From an uncultured euryarchaeote (lineage in GTDB: Archaea; Thermoplasmatota; Poseidoniia; Poseidoniales; Poseidoniaceae): DNA of 32,890 nt. How positions within the stretch are numbered: the first letter of the stretch is position 1; each line of letters opens with the position of its first letter. Made by a program: the position numbers and the translations under genes. The DNA lies in contig CALDPP010000024.1 of the NCBI GenBank assembly GCA_937911345.1, forward strand, positions 1 through 32,890, in the 5' to 3' direction. The notes under the pieces were generated by a model. It was not told the DNA's origin. It searched no databases and worked only from the letters and a program-made list of their open reading frames with translations. Of this stretch, positions 9,087 to 17,245 are shown piece after piece.

Positions 9087-12000
9087 ATGGTCATCCGGGG
9101 GGAAACCGCATCTCGTTCAAATCGAACGGCTTTTTTCCTCGTTAGTTTAATGCTTGTTGCCCTATTGCCAATGATAGCAACTCCCGTTTCAGCAGCCCCT
9201 AGCATAAGCCTGAATGTTAGTCCCAATTCACAGACAGTAAACCCTGGAGATTCTGGAGAGTATACTGTAAGAGTAACCAATACAGGCAGTGATCCAGTAA
9301 CAGTAAACCTGCAAGCAAGTAACGAGCCAGGTGAAGACTGTAACGGCTTTTCCTCGGCAATCGGCCAAATACCGGGCCAAATTGACGCCGGTGCTACTGA
9401 AGAAACAACCATGAATGTTACAGTTGGACAAACTGTAGAAGCCGATACTGCCTGTGATACGACAGTTACAGCAACAATAACGGCGGTAATTGGCGCACCA
9501 GCTGCAGAAATACCCGAACCATCAACTCAAACAGTAACTACAACCGCAGGAGATGGGTCTGGTGGGGCGGTATGGGGAGTCGATTTATACTTCGATAATG
9601 TCAAAGATAGAAACCAAAAGACGATTACTTACACGGGTTCATCCTCAATTCTTACATACTCAATTACTGTTGAAAATACTGGTCAACAAAACTCTACCAC
9701 TGTGAACCTAACATTAGCAGAACGCGATGACAGTGGTTGTGGGAATGCTGGAGATTTGACTGCCGAATTAAGCGATTCAACTGTGACCTTAGATGCCGAA
9801 GATGAGGATGATGCTGACGCGAACAAACAAGTTGTATATGTCGATGTTGAGGTCCCAGACGGCCAAGAAGCAGATGATTATTGCTGGGAAGTCACGGGTA
9901 CAGTGACAACTCCAAATCCTACGGAAGAGATTTCAGATACCGTTGATTTGGAATTAGAGGTTCCCGTTCTCAAAGAGTGCTCTATGTCGTTATCAAAGAC
10001 CAGTTTGAATCTAAATCCTGGTCAAGAAGGAACTTTTACTGCAACTCTAAGCAATGATGGAAATAGTGACTGGTCAGTCTCAATGGCGCGCACTGGTGAA
10101 CGTGCTAGTTGGGTGTCTTTTGACGGGCCATCCAGCGGAGTACTTCCTTACGGAGATGGCTCTGGAACCAAAACATTTGATTTGATTGTGGTGCCGGATG
10201 ATTCAGAAAATGCTGGCTCCTCAAATTCGATTACGATTCAAGCCAAAGACGGTAACACAGTAAAGTGTAGTAAGGTAGTATCTATCATCTTGGGCCAATC
10301 ATTTGGCGCTCAACTAAGCCTAACAACAAGTTCTCTAGGTCCAATTGAACCTGGTGAAAACAGAACATCATCTTTGACTGTTACTAATACTGGCAATGGT
10401 CAAGACAATTTGCGAATATCTGTATCAGCTCCGCCATCAGGTTGGGGAGTACAATTAGATCAATCCACTGTAACAGTAAATAGTCGGCATGGTTCAGGTA
10501 AATCAGTCAATGTGCAATACTCCGTAAGTGTGCCTTTGGATGCTCTTGCCACAGAAAGTATCGAGTTAACCTTCTCAGTATTGCCTGCAGGCGGCGGAGC
10601 AGCGTACCAAACAAAAATACTGACTGTCACAGTCAGTGAAACTCACGGTATGTCCACAAGTTCGATAATTCCAGTTGATAATCAAGGTTACATTTCACAA
10701 ACCGGCGATTATAATGACATTCTAGTATTCCCAATTGAGGTTGAAAACCTCGGTAACAATGACGACGTCTTCCGTTTTTACACCAAGCAACAACGACCAT
10801 CATCAGGTGGAAATTGGGACATTACATTCACTGACTCGCAAGATAACTCCCAGACCGAATTTAACATCCCTGCTAGGCAAACTGTTGTAATCAACGTTAA
10901 CGTATTGGTCCCAAACGTTGGTAATTACAACAACAATGACATAATAATCGAAGTAACTAACTTAGAACACTCAACTAATGCTGATGACAATGATGACGGG
11001 CTTCCAGATAACAAAGCACAATTTAGTATAAGGGCGATTAAGAACAACATCACGTATTCAATGGACGCTAGATTTGGCGAAGGCGAATACTCATCAGTTA
11101 CTATTGATAACAAAGCTGCATCTGTAATTCTGGCTCCAGAGGGAGTTATGACGTTTGAGTTCTGGATTGAAAATGTTGGAACACCTCAAGTTGGGCCATC
11201 GGGATTACTCAGGTCAGACTTGGCTGTAATCGACATCAACGGCCTTGAAGGGATTGCTACAAGACAAATTCTAATCAATGGAGAATTATATGATGGAAGC
11301 GTACCGATCACAACAAAGTATGCTGTTTTCAATTTAACTTCACAATCCTACATGACTGATGCTGATGGCAATCTATTCCTCGCAGAATCTGTAGCAGGGG
11401 CAAACGCCATTATGGTTAGTAATAACATCAGCCTGTTTGGTAACGAGGTAAGAAAGTTCAAGCAGAAGGTAACGGTAATTGTCGAAGTAAGTCCGACCGC
11501 ACAAACCGGAGATGCGGGAATTTTAGAAGTGGTTGTGTTTAGTCAAGAGAACGCAGCAGACCGAACCTCTGGTAAGTTAATACTGAATCTAGAGGTACAA
11601 ACCATATATGATATTCAGTTCAGTGAGGAAGTAGAGTTGTACCACGAACTGGAATATCCGGGAAGGCAAACAATACCTGTAACCATTACCAACGATGGTA
11701 ACACTAGAACTGATTTCATAATCTACACTCCAGAAGGTTTCCGTGGCTGGTCAGTCTTGCTAGAAGAAGATAATACTGAATGTAGGGATTACAATGAACA
11801 TCTGAAGTGCACCCTTAACACAGGAGAATCGACAGAAATTGAAGTTATTGTCCGTCCGCCAAATGGTGCCGAAATCAAAGATAACTACACCTTCACACTC
11901 TCGGTTGAGCCGTTTGTTGACGGGGAGCCTATGATTGTTGGAAGAGAAAACATCGAAATTTCCGTCCTTGGTCAACCAGATGAAGGTCTGCTAGGCCTTG

Positions 12001-12698
12001 GATTATCCCAGGAAGAAATTGCCAGCGGAGTTTACCTTATTGTGGGTTTACTGTTCGTTGGAATATTATACCGAACTGGCAAGCCAACCATTGTACAAAT
12101 GAGACAGGCTGGTAAAGCAAAGAAGATGGCCAAATTGTCACAAAAAATGGCGGCCGCACATGGTGAAGGAGTATCTGTTAACCAAGCAATGCTTGCCAAT
12201 ATGCCACCGGTACGGTCTGCTAAACTAGGTTGGTTTGTTTTGATGCCATTTACCTTAGGAATTTACACTTTGTTAGTCAACTATCGAATAGCTAACGAAC
12301 TCAAAGAAAAAGCAAATATTGGGCCAGGTGGCTTGAAGCATACTATCTTCATGATCATTCCGTTCTACAACCTGTACCGTGGTTTCCAATTCGTTGGCGA
12401 AGTGAGACAACTTGAGACCGAAACCGGGCATTCAACCAAACTATCAACATCATCACCTTTGACTTGGTTCATTCTTGGCATGACACTGTTCCCGCTACTA
12501 AGCATAGTGTTGCTATTCATTTCAATATTCGCGCTCATTCCGATATACCTCTTAGCTGGCGAATTAGGCGCAACAATTTTCGCTTATGCGACATATTACG
12601 GAATACTTTGGTGTTTTGCTACACTTCCGTTCTACAAAATATGGAAGATGATTATTGAATCATTAAATACATCATGGGCGTTAAAGTTCAGTAATTAA
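9087..12698 (+). CDS. NEW3/COG1470-like secreted repeat protein with C-terminal multi-pass DUF4234-like domain
   Basis: About 1203 residues from ATG 9087, preferred over TTG 9060 because ATG is immediately followed by a good signal peptide (hydrophobic stretch FFLVSLMLVALLPMIATPVSA). The ectodomain contains several immunoglobulin-like NEW3/CARDB-type units, recognisable by phrases such as NPGDSGEYTVRVTNTGSD and EPGENRTSSLTVTNTGNG. A membrane helix lies near residue 980 (GVYLIVGLLFVGILY), then a basic stretch. From about 1041 to the end there is a hydrophobic domain with FTLGIYTLLVNYRIANELKE, resembling DUF4234 membrane proteins. The role is probably cell-surface binding or envelope structure; ligand unknown. 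It is 69 bases downstream of the protease and may share its transcript. Confidence 0.85.
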   Translation: MVIRGETASRSNRTAFFLVSLMLVALLPMIATPVSAAPSISLNVSPNSQTVNPGDSGEYTVRVTNTGSDPVTVNLQASNEPGEDCNGFSSAIGQIPGQIDAGATEETTMNVTVGQTVEADTACDTTVTATITAVIGAPAAEIPEPSTQTVTTTAGDGSGGAVWGVDLYFDNVKDRNQKTITYTGSSSILTYSITVENTGQQNSTTVNLTLAERDDSGCGNAGDLTAELSDSTVTLDAEDEDDADANKQVVYVDVEVPDGQEADDYCWEVTGTVTTPNPTEEISDTVDLELEVPVLKECSMSLSKTSLNLNPGQEGTFTATLSNDGNSDWSVSMARTGERASWVSFDGPSSGVLPYGDGSGTKTFDLIVVPDDSENAGSSNSITIQAKDGNTVKCSKVVSIILGQSFGAQLSLTTSSLGPIEPGENRTSSLTVTNTGNGQDNLRISVSAPPSGWGVQLDQSTVTVNSRHGSGKSVNVQYSVSVPLDALATESIELTFSVLPAGGGAAYQTKILTVTVSETHGMSTSSIIPVDNQGYISQTGDYNDILVFPIEVENLGNNDDVFRFYTKQQRPSSGGNWDITFTDSQDNSQTEFNIPARQTVVINVNVLVPNVGNYNNNDIIIEVTNLEHSTNADDNDDGLPDNKAQFSIRAIKNNITYSMDARFGEGEYSSVTIDNKAASVILAPEGVMTFEFWIENVGTPQVGPSGLLRSDLAVIDINGLEGIATRQILINGELYDGSVPITTKYAVFNLTSQSYMTDADGNLFLAESVAGANAIMVSNNISLFGNEVRKFKQKVTVIVEVSPTAQTGDAGILEVVVFSQENAADRTSGKLILNLEVQTIYDIQFSEEVELYHELEYPGRQTIPVTITNDGNTRTDFIIYTPEGFRGWSVLLEEDNTECRDYNEHLKCTLNTGESTEIEVIVRPPNGAEIKDNYTFTLSVEPFVDGEPMIVGRENIEISVLGQPDEGLLGLGLSQEEIASGVYLIVGLLFVGILYRTGKPTIVQMRQAGKAKKMAKLSQKMAAAHGEGVSVNQAMLANMPPVRSAKLGWFVLMPFTLGIYTLLVNYRIANELKEKANIGPGGLKHTIFMIIPFYNLYRGFQFVGEVRQLETETGHSTKLSTSSPLTWFILGMTLFPLLSIVLLFISIFALIPIYLLAGELGATIFAYATYYGILWCFATLPFYKIWKMIIESLNTSWALKFSN

Positions 12699-12833
12699 GA
12701 CCTCAAATATGGCTGTAAAAGGCTTAAACATCTTGCCTTTGCGCAATAAAAAAAAATCAAACATTTGGCAACCCTTATTGAGGGGTAATTATTGGAACGT
12801 TTGCTAAGCGTATGCTTTGCACTGGGTGAATAA
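12699..12833 (+). promoter_or_regulatory. Probable promoter/leader region of the complex I operon
   Basis: This is the 135-bp gap before nuoA. It holds a short inverted repeat AAAGGC/GCCTTT (12718-12723 with 12735-12740), a run of nine A (12748-12756), and an AT-rich element (TAATTATT, about 12786-12793) that could act as an archaeal TATA box about 40 bases before the start codon. GGTGA at 12825-12829 is the ribosome site, four bases before ATG. The change from surface-protein genes to a coherent operon supports a promoter here; the exact elements are guesses. Confidence 0.4.
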
Positions 12834-13319
12834 ATGTCCGGACTAGAATCAGTGCCAAGTGCGTACCTCTCAATCGGCTTTCTAACCGTCGTTGGGATAC
12901 TAATGCCGCTGACTAATTTCATCATTACTTGGGTTGTTAGGCCCAGGGTCGATCCAGCCCGTCCTCACATAACTAAGTCATACCTTTTGGAGGGGTATGA
13001 GAGAGACCACAGCCTATATCCTAGGAGGTTGACAACTTTCGAGTGTGGTAGCGAACCTGTTGGAGATGCGATGATCCAATTCCATTTCCAATATTACTGG
13101 TATGCCATTATTTTCTTGGTTTTTGATGTAGCATTCATGTTCTTGGTTTTGGGAGGAATGGTTGCTTCTGATGCAACAGCTGCCGATCTAGCCGACAGTG
13201 CGAGAGATAGTGCAGTCGCTAAGGCAAAAGATGCATTAATGGTGTTAAGCGCATACTTTGCAATCATGTCTCTTGGCGTTTGGTACGTTTTTAGAAAGCG
13301 AGGAAGAATCTACATTTGA
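12834..13319 (+). CDS. nuoA: Complex I subunit A (NuoA/ND3)
   Basis: Membrane subunit of the proton-pumping NADH-dehydrogenase-like complex, at the junction with the peripheral arm. It has 161 residues, longer than the usual 120-145. Three membrane helices are visible. The family signature is present: FECGSEPVGDAMIQFHFQYY with Cys71 in the first loop (equivalent to the ND3 loop Cys), then FLVFDVAFMFLV. In most homologues this last motif reads FD-(V/L/I)-E; here the Glu is Ala100 while Asp98 is kept. An Ala/Asp-rich stretch (about residues 112-135) enlarges the loop before the third helix and explains most of the extra length. First gene of the operon; its TGA stop is fused to the ribosome site of nuoB. 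Confidence 0.93.
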   Translation: MSGLESVPSAYLSIGFLTVVGILMPLTNFIITWVVRPRVDPARPHITKSYLLEGYERDHSLYPRRLTTFECGSEPVGDAMIQFHFQYYWYAIIFLVFDVAFMFLVLGGMVASDATAADLADSARDSAVAKAKDALMVLSAYFAIMSLGVWYVFRKRGRIYI

Positions 13320-13328
13320 GGTGAAATT

Positions 13329-13922
13329 ATGGCAGACCCTGGAGAAAATTTTGCAGCATTCAACAGCCGTGCATTAGTTGAGATGGTCGGTGGAGTTACC
13401 GATGAAGCACTCAAGGCTACTCGAATTAAACAATTCCTTAGCGTGCTAGCAGGCCGATTTTTCAATTGGGCAGGTAGAAAATCACTCTTCACACTCCACT
13501 TGGGGATAAAGTGCTGTGCTATCGAAATGGCTGCAGCAGCAACACCTAGATTCGACGGCGACAGGTTTGGTGTTCTATTCCGTTCATCGCCAAGACAATC
13601 AGACGTGCTGTTGGTGAATGGCCCTATCTCAAAGAAGTTTGCTGACAAAATCGTAAGACTATGGGAACAAATGCCTGAACCAAAGTACTGCATCGCAATG
13701 GGTGAATGCGCAATATCAGGAGGCCCATATTTCCAATCATACAATATTCTTGAGGGAGTTGACACGGTCATACCAGTCGATGTATACATTCCAGGATGCC
13801 CGCCAAGGCCAGAGGCTCTAATTGATGGATTTGGCCTACTGCGAGAGAAGATTATCAGAATTGGTGGTGCGCCAAGTTCTGGCAGAGATGCTGAGAAGCC
13901 AATTATCGTAGGTGATGAGTAA
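13329..13922 (+). CDS. nuoB: Complex I subunit B, 4Fe-4S cluster N2 carrier (NuoB/PSST)
   Basis: Peripheral-arm subunit carrying the terminal cluster N2, which hands electrons to quinone. It has 197 residues. The four ligands are visible: adjacent Cys62-Cys63 in GIKCCAIEMAA, Cys127 in GECAISGGPY, and Cys157 in PGCPPRPEAL. The N-terminal 30 residues before the core look family-typical in length. TGAGGTGA (13317-13324) joins the nuoA stop to the ribosome site, four bases before ATG 13329. The stop codon overlaps the nuoC start by one base (TAATG). No missing ligand. Confidence 0.96.
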   Translation: MADPGENFAAFNSRALVEMVGGVTDEALKATRIKQFLSVLAGRFFNWAGRKSLFTLHLGIKCCAIEMAAAATPRFDGDRFGVLFRSSPRQSDVLLVNGPISKKFADKIVRLWEQMPEPKYCIAMGECAISGGPYFQSYNILEGVDTVIPVDVYIPGCPPRPEALIDGFGLLREKIIRIGGAPSSGRDAEKPIIVGDE

Positions 13923-14575
13923 TGGGTATGGCAATCACTCTAGAACAAAATGCGATAGCTGTCACCGAGTGCGCTGATGCAATTAATGATCGATTCAGCG
14001 GCAGCGGCATCAATGCTGATATCATTCAACACTCAAATGCCAAGAAGTACTCATTCGTTAGAGTCACGACGCCACCTCAGCACTGGCAAGCACTCGCCAA
14101 GTGGATGAAATTCGAGGGCGGAGTGAATTATTGTTCAATGGTTACGGGCACACATTTCCCTGATGGCGGCGACGAAAGAGGTTGGGAGGTTGTCTACCAC
14201 CTACTTCGCCAACCTATTGTCAATCAGTTGCCAAATACTAACACAGTATTCGTTGCTGAAAAGATGCTTGGCTCACAAATTCCAGTCGAGTTTGAGGTGA
14301 TTATTTCCTTGCCAAATAACGATACTCCATCGGTTCCTACAGTTCAACACATCTGGGTTGGAGCAGACTGGAATGAAAAAGAGACATGGGACTTGGTCGG
14401 AATCAATTTTGAAGGCCACGAGAACATGCATAGAGTACTAAATCCACACGATAGCCCAGATGGTTTCCATCCATTACAGAAACAGCACAAAATTCGATAC
14501 CACGATTACAACGAAATGTATGACGATGCACAAGGATTCGTTAGAAAACCGGCAGATGAGGGCCGGGTAAAGTGA
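13922..14575 (+). CDS. nuoC: Complex I subunit C (NuoC, 30 kDa)
   Basis: Peripheral-arm scaffold subunit that packs against NuoD. It has 217 residues from ATG 13922; ATG 13928 is an equally plausible start two codons later. The conserved C-terminal signature is clear at about residues 140-180: HIWVGADWNEKETWDLVGIN followed by FEGHENMHRVL, matching the family pattern of W-E-R-E-x-D-x-x-G-I-x-F-x-G-H. The N-terminal half is divergent as usual. It is separate from NuoD rather than fused. It begins by overlapping the nuoB stop codon, which implies translational coupling. Confidence 0.92.
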   Translation: MGMAITLEQNAIAVTECADAINDRFSGSGINADIIQHSNAKKYSFVRVTTPPQHWQALAKWMKFEGGVNYCSMVTGTHFPDGGDERGWEVVYHLLRQPIVNQLPNTNTVFVAEKMLGSQIPVEFEVIISLPNNDTPSVPTVQHIWVGADWNEKETWDLVGINFEGHENMHRVLNPHDSPDGFHPLQKQHKIRYHDYNEMYDDAQGFVRKPADEGRVK

Positions 14576-14584
14576 GGTGACATC

Positions 14585-15724
14585 ATGGCACAAATGTGGA
14601 TTACAATGGGCCCCCAACATCCGATGACACACGGTTTGTGGACACTTAGAGTCAAAGTAGATGGTGAAACAGTCGTAGATACTGAAGCAGAATTAGGTTA
14701 CATCCATCGAGGAGTAGAGAAAATTTGTGAAGCAAGAGACTTCACTCAGGTCACGCCGTACTGTGATCGTCTTTGCTATGTAAGCGCTATGACTTGGTCA
14801 AATTCATACATCTATGCGGCTGAAGATTTACTTGAAGCAGATGTTCCAGAAAGAGCGGAGTACATTCGTCTTATTTCTGCTGAATTACAAAGACTAGCCA
14901 GCCACTTGATGTGGTTGGGTGCTTTTGGCCCAGATATTGGTAACCTGACTTTGATGACTTGGTGTATGAGAGATAGGGAAATGTTCCTTGACTTGCTTCA
15001 AGAATTGGGTGGTTCAAGAATGCATTACAACTATCCAAGAATCGGCGGAGTCAAGCGAGATATTCCAATCGGCTTTGCTGACCGAATGATTGCTAAGGTC
15101 AAACTATTCGAGAAGCGTATTGAAGAATATGAGATGATGCTAGACGAATCAACAATTTGGCTAGTGAGGCTCCAAGGAGTTGGATATGCTAACGCAGAAG
15201 AAATGGTCGAGGCCGGGGTATCAGGGCCGAATGTTCGTGCTGCTGGAGTCAACTACGATATTCGCTGGGCTCATCCTTACTCAGTCTACGATGAAGTAGA
15301 TTGGGAGCCGGCCGTCGAGAAACCAACTTCCGTCAAAGGTGCCGATTGCTATGACAGATATCGAGTTAGAATAGAGGAAATGCGCCAATCATGCCGCATG
15401 CTACTTGACGCTATTGAGAAAATACCTGGTGGTAAGAACACTCATTATTCAACCGGCGACGAAATGATATACACCAAGGCTCCAACAAGAGCACCAGAAG
15501 GTGCAACCGGCTTCAGTAATTACGAGTGCACCAGAGGGGCATCACAGTTTTACATTCAAGGCGGTGGAGAAGGTAGAGGTAAAATGCCTTACAGGCTATC
15601 GATTAGGTCGCCAATGTTTATCACAATACCATTCGTTGCAAAGACGATGATTGGTTACAAAGTCGCTGACATACCAGCGATTATGGGTAGTTTTGACCCT
15701 TGTATCGGAGAGACTGATCGCTGA
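14585..15724 (+). CDS. nuoD: Complex I subunit D, quinone-site subunit (NuoD, 49 kDa)
   Basis: Forms the quinone-reduction site together with NuoB. It has 379 residues, normal for the family. The first strand loop reads GPQHPMTHG with His16 equivalent to the quinone-binding His of Thermus Nqo4. Tyr65, the other quinone ligand, is kept, but the preceding residue is Cys64 (DRLCY) where homologues usually have Asp (DRLDY or RMDY). The middle signature MHYNYPRIGGVKRDIP and the C-terminal SFDPCIGETDR are intact. The ribosome site GGTGA is fused to the nuoC stop, with four bases to ATG 14585. Confidence 0.96.
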   Translation: MAQMWITMGPQHPMTHGLWTLRVKVDGETVVDTEAELGYIHRGVEKICEARDFTQVTPYCDRLCYVSAMTWSNSYIYAAEDLLEADVPERAEYIRLISAELQRLASHLMWLGAFGPDIGNLTLMTWCMRDREMFLDLLQELGGSRMHYNYPRIGGVKRDIPIGFADRMIAKVKLFEKRIEEYEMMLDESTIWLVRLQGVGYANAEEMVEAGVSGPNVRAAGVNYDIRWAHPYSVYDEVDWEPAVEKPTSVKGADCYDRYRVRIEEMRQSCRMLLDAIEKIPGGKNTHYSTGDEMIYTKAPTRAPEGATGFSNYECTRGASQFYIQGGGEGRGKMPYRLSIRSPMFITIPFVAKTMIGYKVADIPAIMGSFDPCIGETDR

Positions 15725-15733
15725 GGTGAAACC

Positions 15734-17236
15734 ATGGACGACAAGTATGACTTAAGGGAATTAATTTTCACAACCTTTGATGATCTTATTCCGTCTTTAT
15801 TGGAAGGAACTCCCCTAGAGGAAAGTTCTGGAGCAATTGCATTTGGTGCAGCAACATTCGCGGTAGTAAATATCGTGTTTCTGATGCTGTTCTTTTCCCA
15901 ATTCGCCATTCTATGGATCGAGCGAAAAGCGGTTGCTAGAATGAATGATAGGCGTGGTGCAACAACAGCACTACGCTCTTTGTGGGTTGGAGAAAATGGA
16001 GTCACAGCAGGTGATTGGTGGAATATGTTACCGTTCGGATTAGGAAAACCAATCGGCGGATTAAACAAGTGGCTGAACAATAAATTCGGTAATCGAGATG
16101 AAAAATTTGCCACCGTTGACAGAGTAAACAACCGTTCTTGGATGGGATACTCAATCTTCCCTGGTTTCTTCCAAAACGTTGCGGATGGAATGAAGTTCCT
16201 TGTCAAAGAGCACATGGTTCCACAACGTGCAGACAAATTGATTTTTGAAGTATCACCATTTTTGATTGTCTCATCCACACTATTGATTCTCGGTATTATT
16301 CCGTTATCCAGCGGGATGTATGCTACAAACCCAGATTTGTCTATTTTATACGCAATTGCCATTTTTGGTATTGCCCCAATAGGTGTCTTCTTCGCTGGTT
16401 GGTCATCTAACAACAAGTACACGTTGATTGGTGGTATTAGATCAGCAGCACAACTAACCGCATATGAAATTCCGCTTCTGCTCACACTGTTGTCTGTTGC
16501 TATACTAAGTGGTACATTCAACATCATCGAAAGTATTCACTTCCAACATTCTGCAGGCTCTTGGAATCTATTCCTAATGCCACTTGGAGCAGGATTATTC
16601 CTGCTAACCATGATTGCCGAGGTAGAACGTGTACCTTTCGATATGCCCGAGGCAGAAGCTGAATTGGTCGAAGGTTGGTGGACCGAATATGGTGGAATGA
16701 GATTTGGAATGCTGTTTATGGCAGAATACATCCGAACCTATGCAGCTTGTTTCTTGTTTACTCACTTCTTCCTCGGCGGATGGCATCTGCCGTTCCAAGG
16801 ACTGATTAGCCAAGTACCAATTCTTGGCGATCTATACCTGCTGATTCCAGGTGCTATCGTTGTGTTACTGAAGTCATGGTTGGTATTCCTGCTAGTATTC
16901 GTTTGGGCTAGATTCTCCTTAGCGAGAATTAGAACCGACCAAATTCTCGAATTTGGCTGGAGAATCTTACTGCCACTTGCCGTTCTACAGGTTGTTTTAG
17001 CAGGAATTTATCGATTGTACTTATTCGATCCAACAGCAATGAAGGACACCGCTGCAGGCGGATGGGCTTGGGATGCATTTGGCATACCGATGCTAGTTCC
17101 AATTGTAACAACGATTGTTTGGTTAGGAATCTTCGTACTATTCCTCAACGATGAGGATAAGAGTGGAAATACCGAGCGTATGTTCCACGTTTACACAGAA
17201 AAGCCTGCGGGAACTTATGTCCCGGGGCAGGAGTGA
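15734..17236 (+). CDS. nuoH: Complex I subunit H (NuoH/ND1) with a long loop insertion
   Basis: Membrane subunit that forms the quinone-access chamber and connects to the peripheral arm. It has 500 residues, much longer than the usual 320-370. Conserved stretches are present: WIERKAVARMNDRRGA (about 61-75), VADGMKFLVKEHMVPQRADK (149-168), the acidic EVERVPFDMPEAEAELVEG segment and an EY(I)RTY-type helix. About 66 residues (76-141) replace the short NRVGPFGL-type loop that normally joins the first helix to the amphipathic helix; they are rich in Trp, Gly and Asn. The N-terminus (first 35 residues) and C-terminus are also extended. ATG 15734 is fixed by TGAGGTGA four bases upstream. Confidence 0.95.
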   Translation: MDDKYDLRELIFTTFDDLIPSLLEGTPLEESSGAIAFGAATFAVVNIVFLMLFFSQFAILWIERKAVARMNDRRGATTALRSLWVGENGVTAGDWWNMLPFGLGKPIGGLNKWLNNKFGNRDEKFATVDRVNNRSWMGYSIFPGFFQNVADGMKFLVKEHMVPQRADKLIFEVSPFLIVSSTLLILGIIPLSSGMYATNPDLSILYAIAIFGIAPIGVFFAGWSSNNKYTLIGGIRSAAQLTAYEIPLLLTLLSVAILSGTFNIIESIHFQHSAGSWNLFLMPLGAGLFLLTMIAEVERVPFDMPEAEAELVEGWWTEYGGMRFGMLFMAEYIRTYAACFLFTHFFLGGWHLPFQGLISQVPILGDLYLLIPGAIVVLLKSWLVFLLVFVWARFSLARIRTDQILEFGWRILLPLAVLQVVLAGIYRLYLFDPTAMKDTAAGGWAWDAFGIPMLVPIVTTIVWLGIFVLFLNDEDKSGNTERMFHVYTEKPAGTYVPGQE

Positions 17237-17245
17237 GGTGAAAAC

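Noticed and set aside
12718-12756. Hairpin with A tract as an intrinsic terminator
   Set aside because: The tract is A on the plus strand, not T; on the minus strand the T run precedes the stem, and there is no minus-strand gene to terminate.
13310-13789. Minus-strand open frame of 159 codons opposite nuoB
   Set aside because: Antisense of a highly conserved gene, no domain recognised.
15655-16527. Minus-strand open frame of 290 codons across nuoD/nuoH
   Set aside because: It lies opposite clearly conserved nuoH sequence, has no recognisable domain and no ribosome site.
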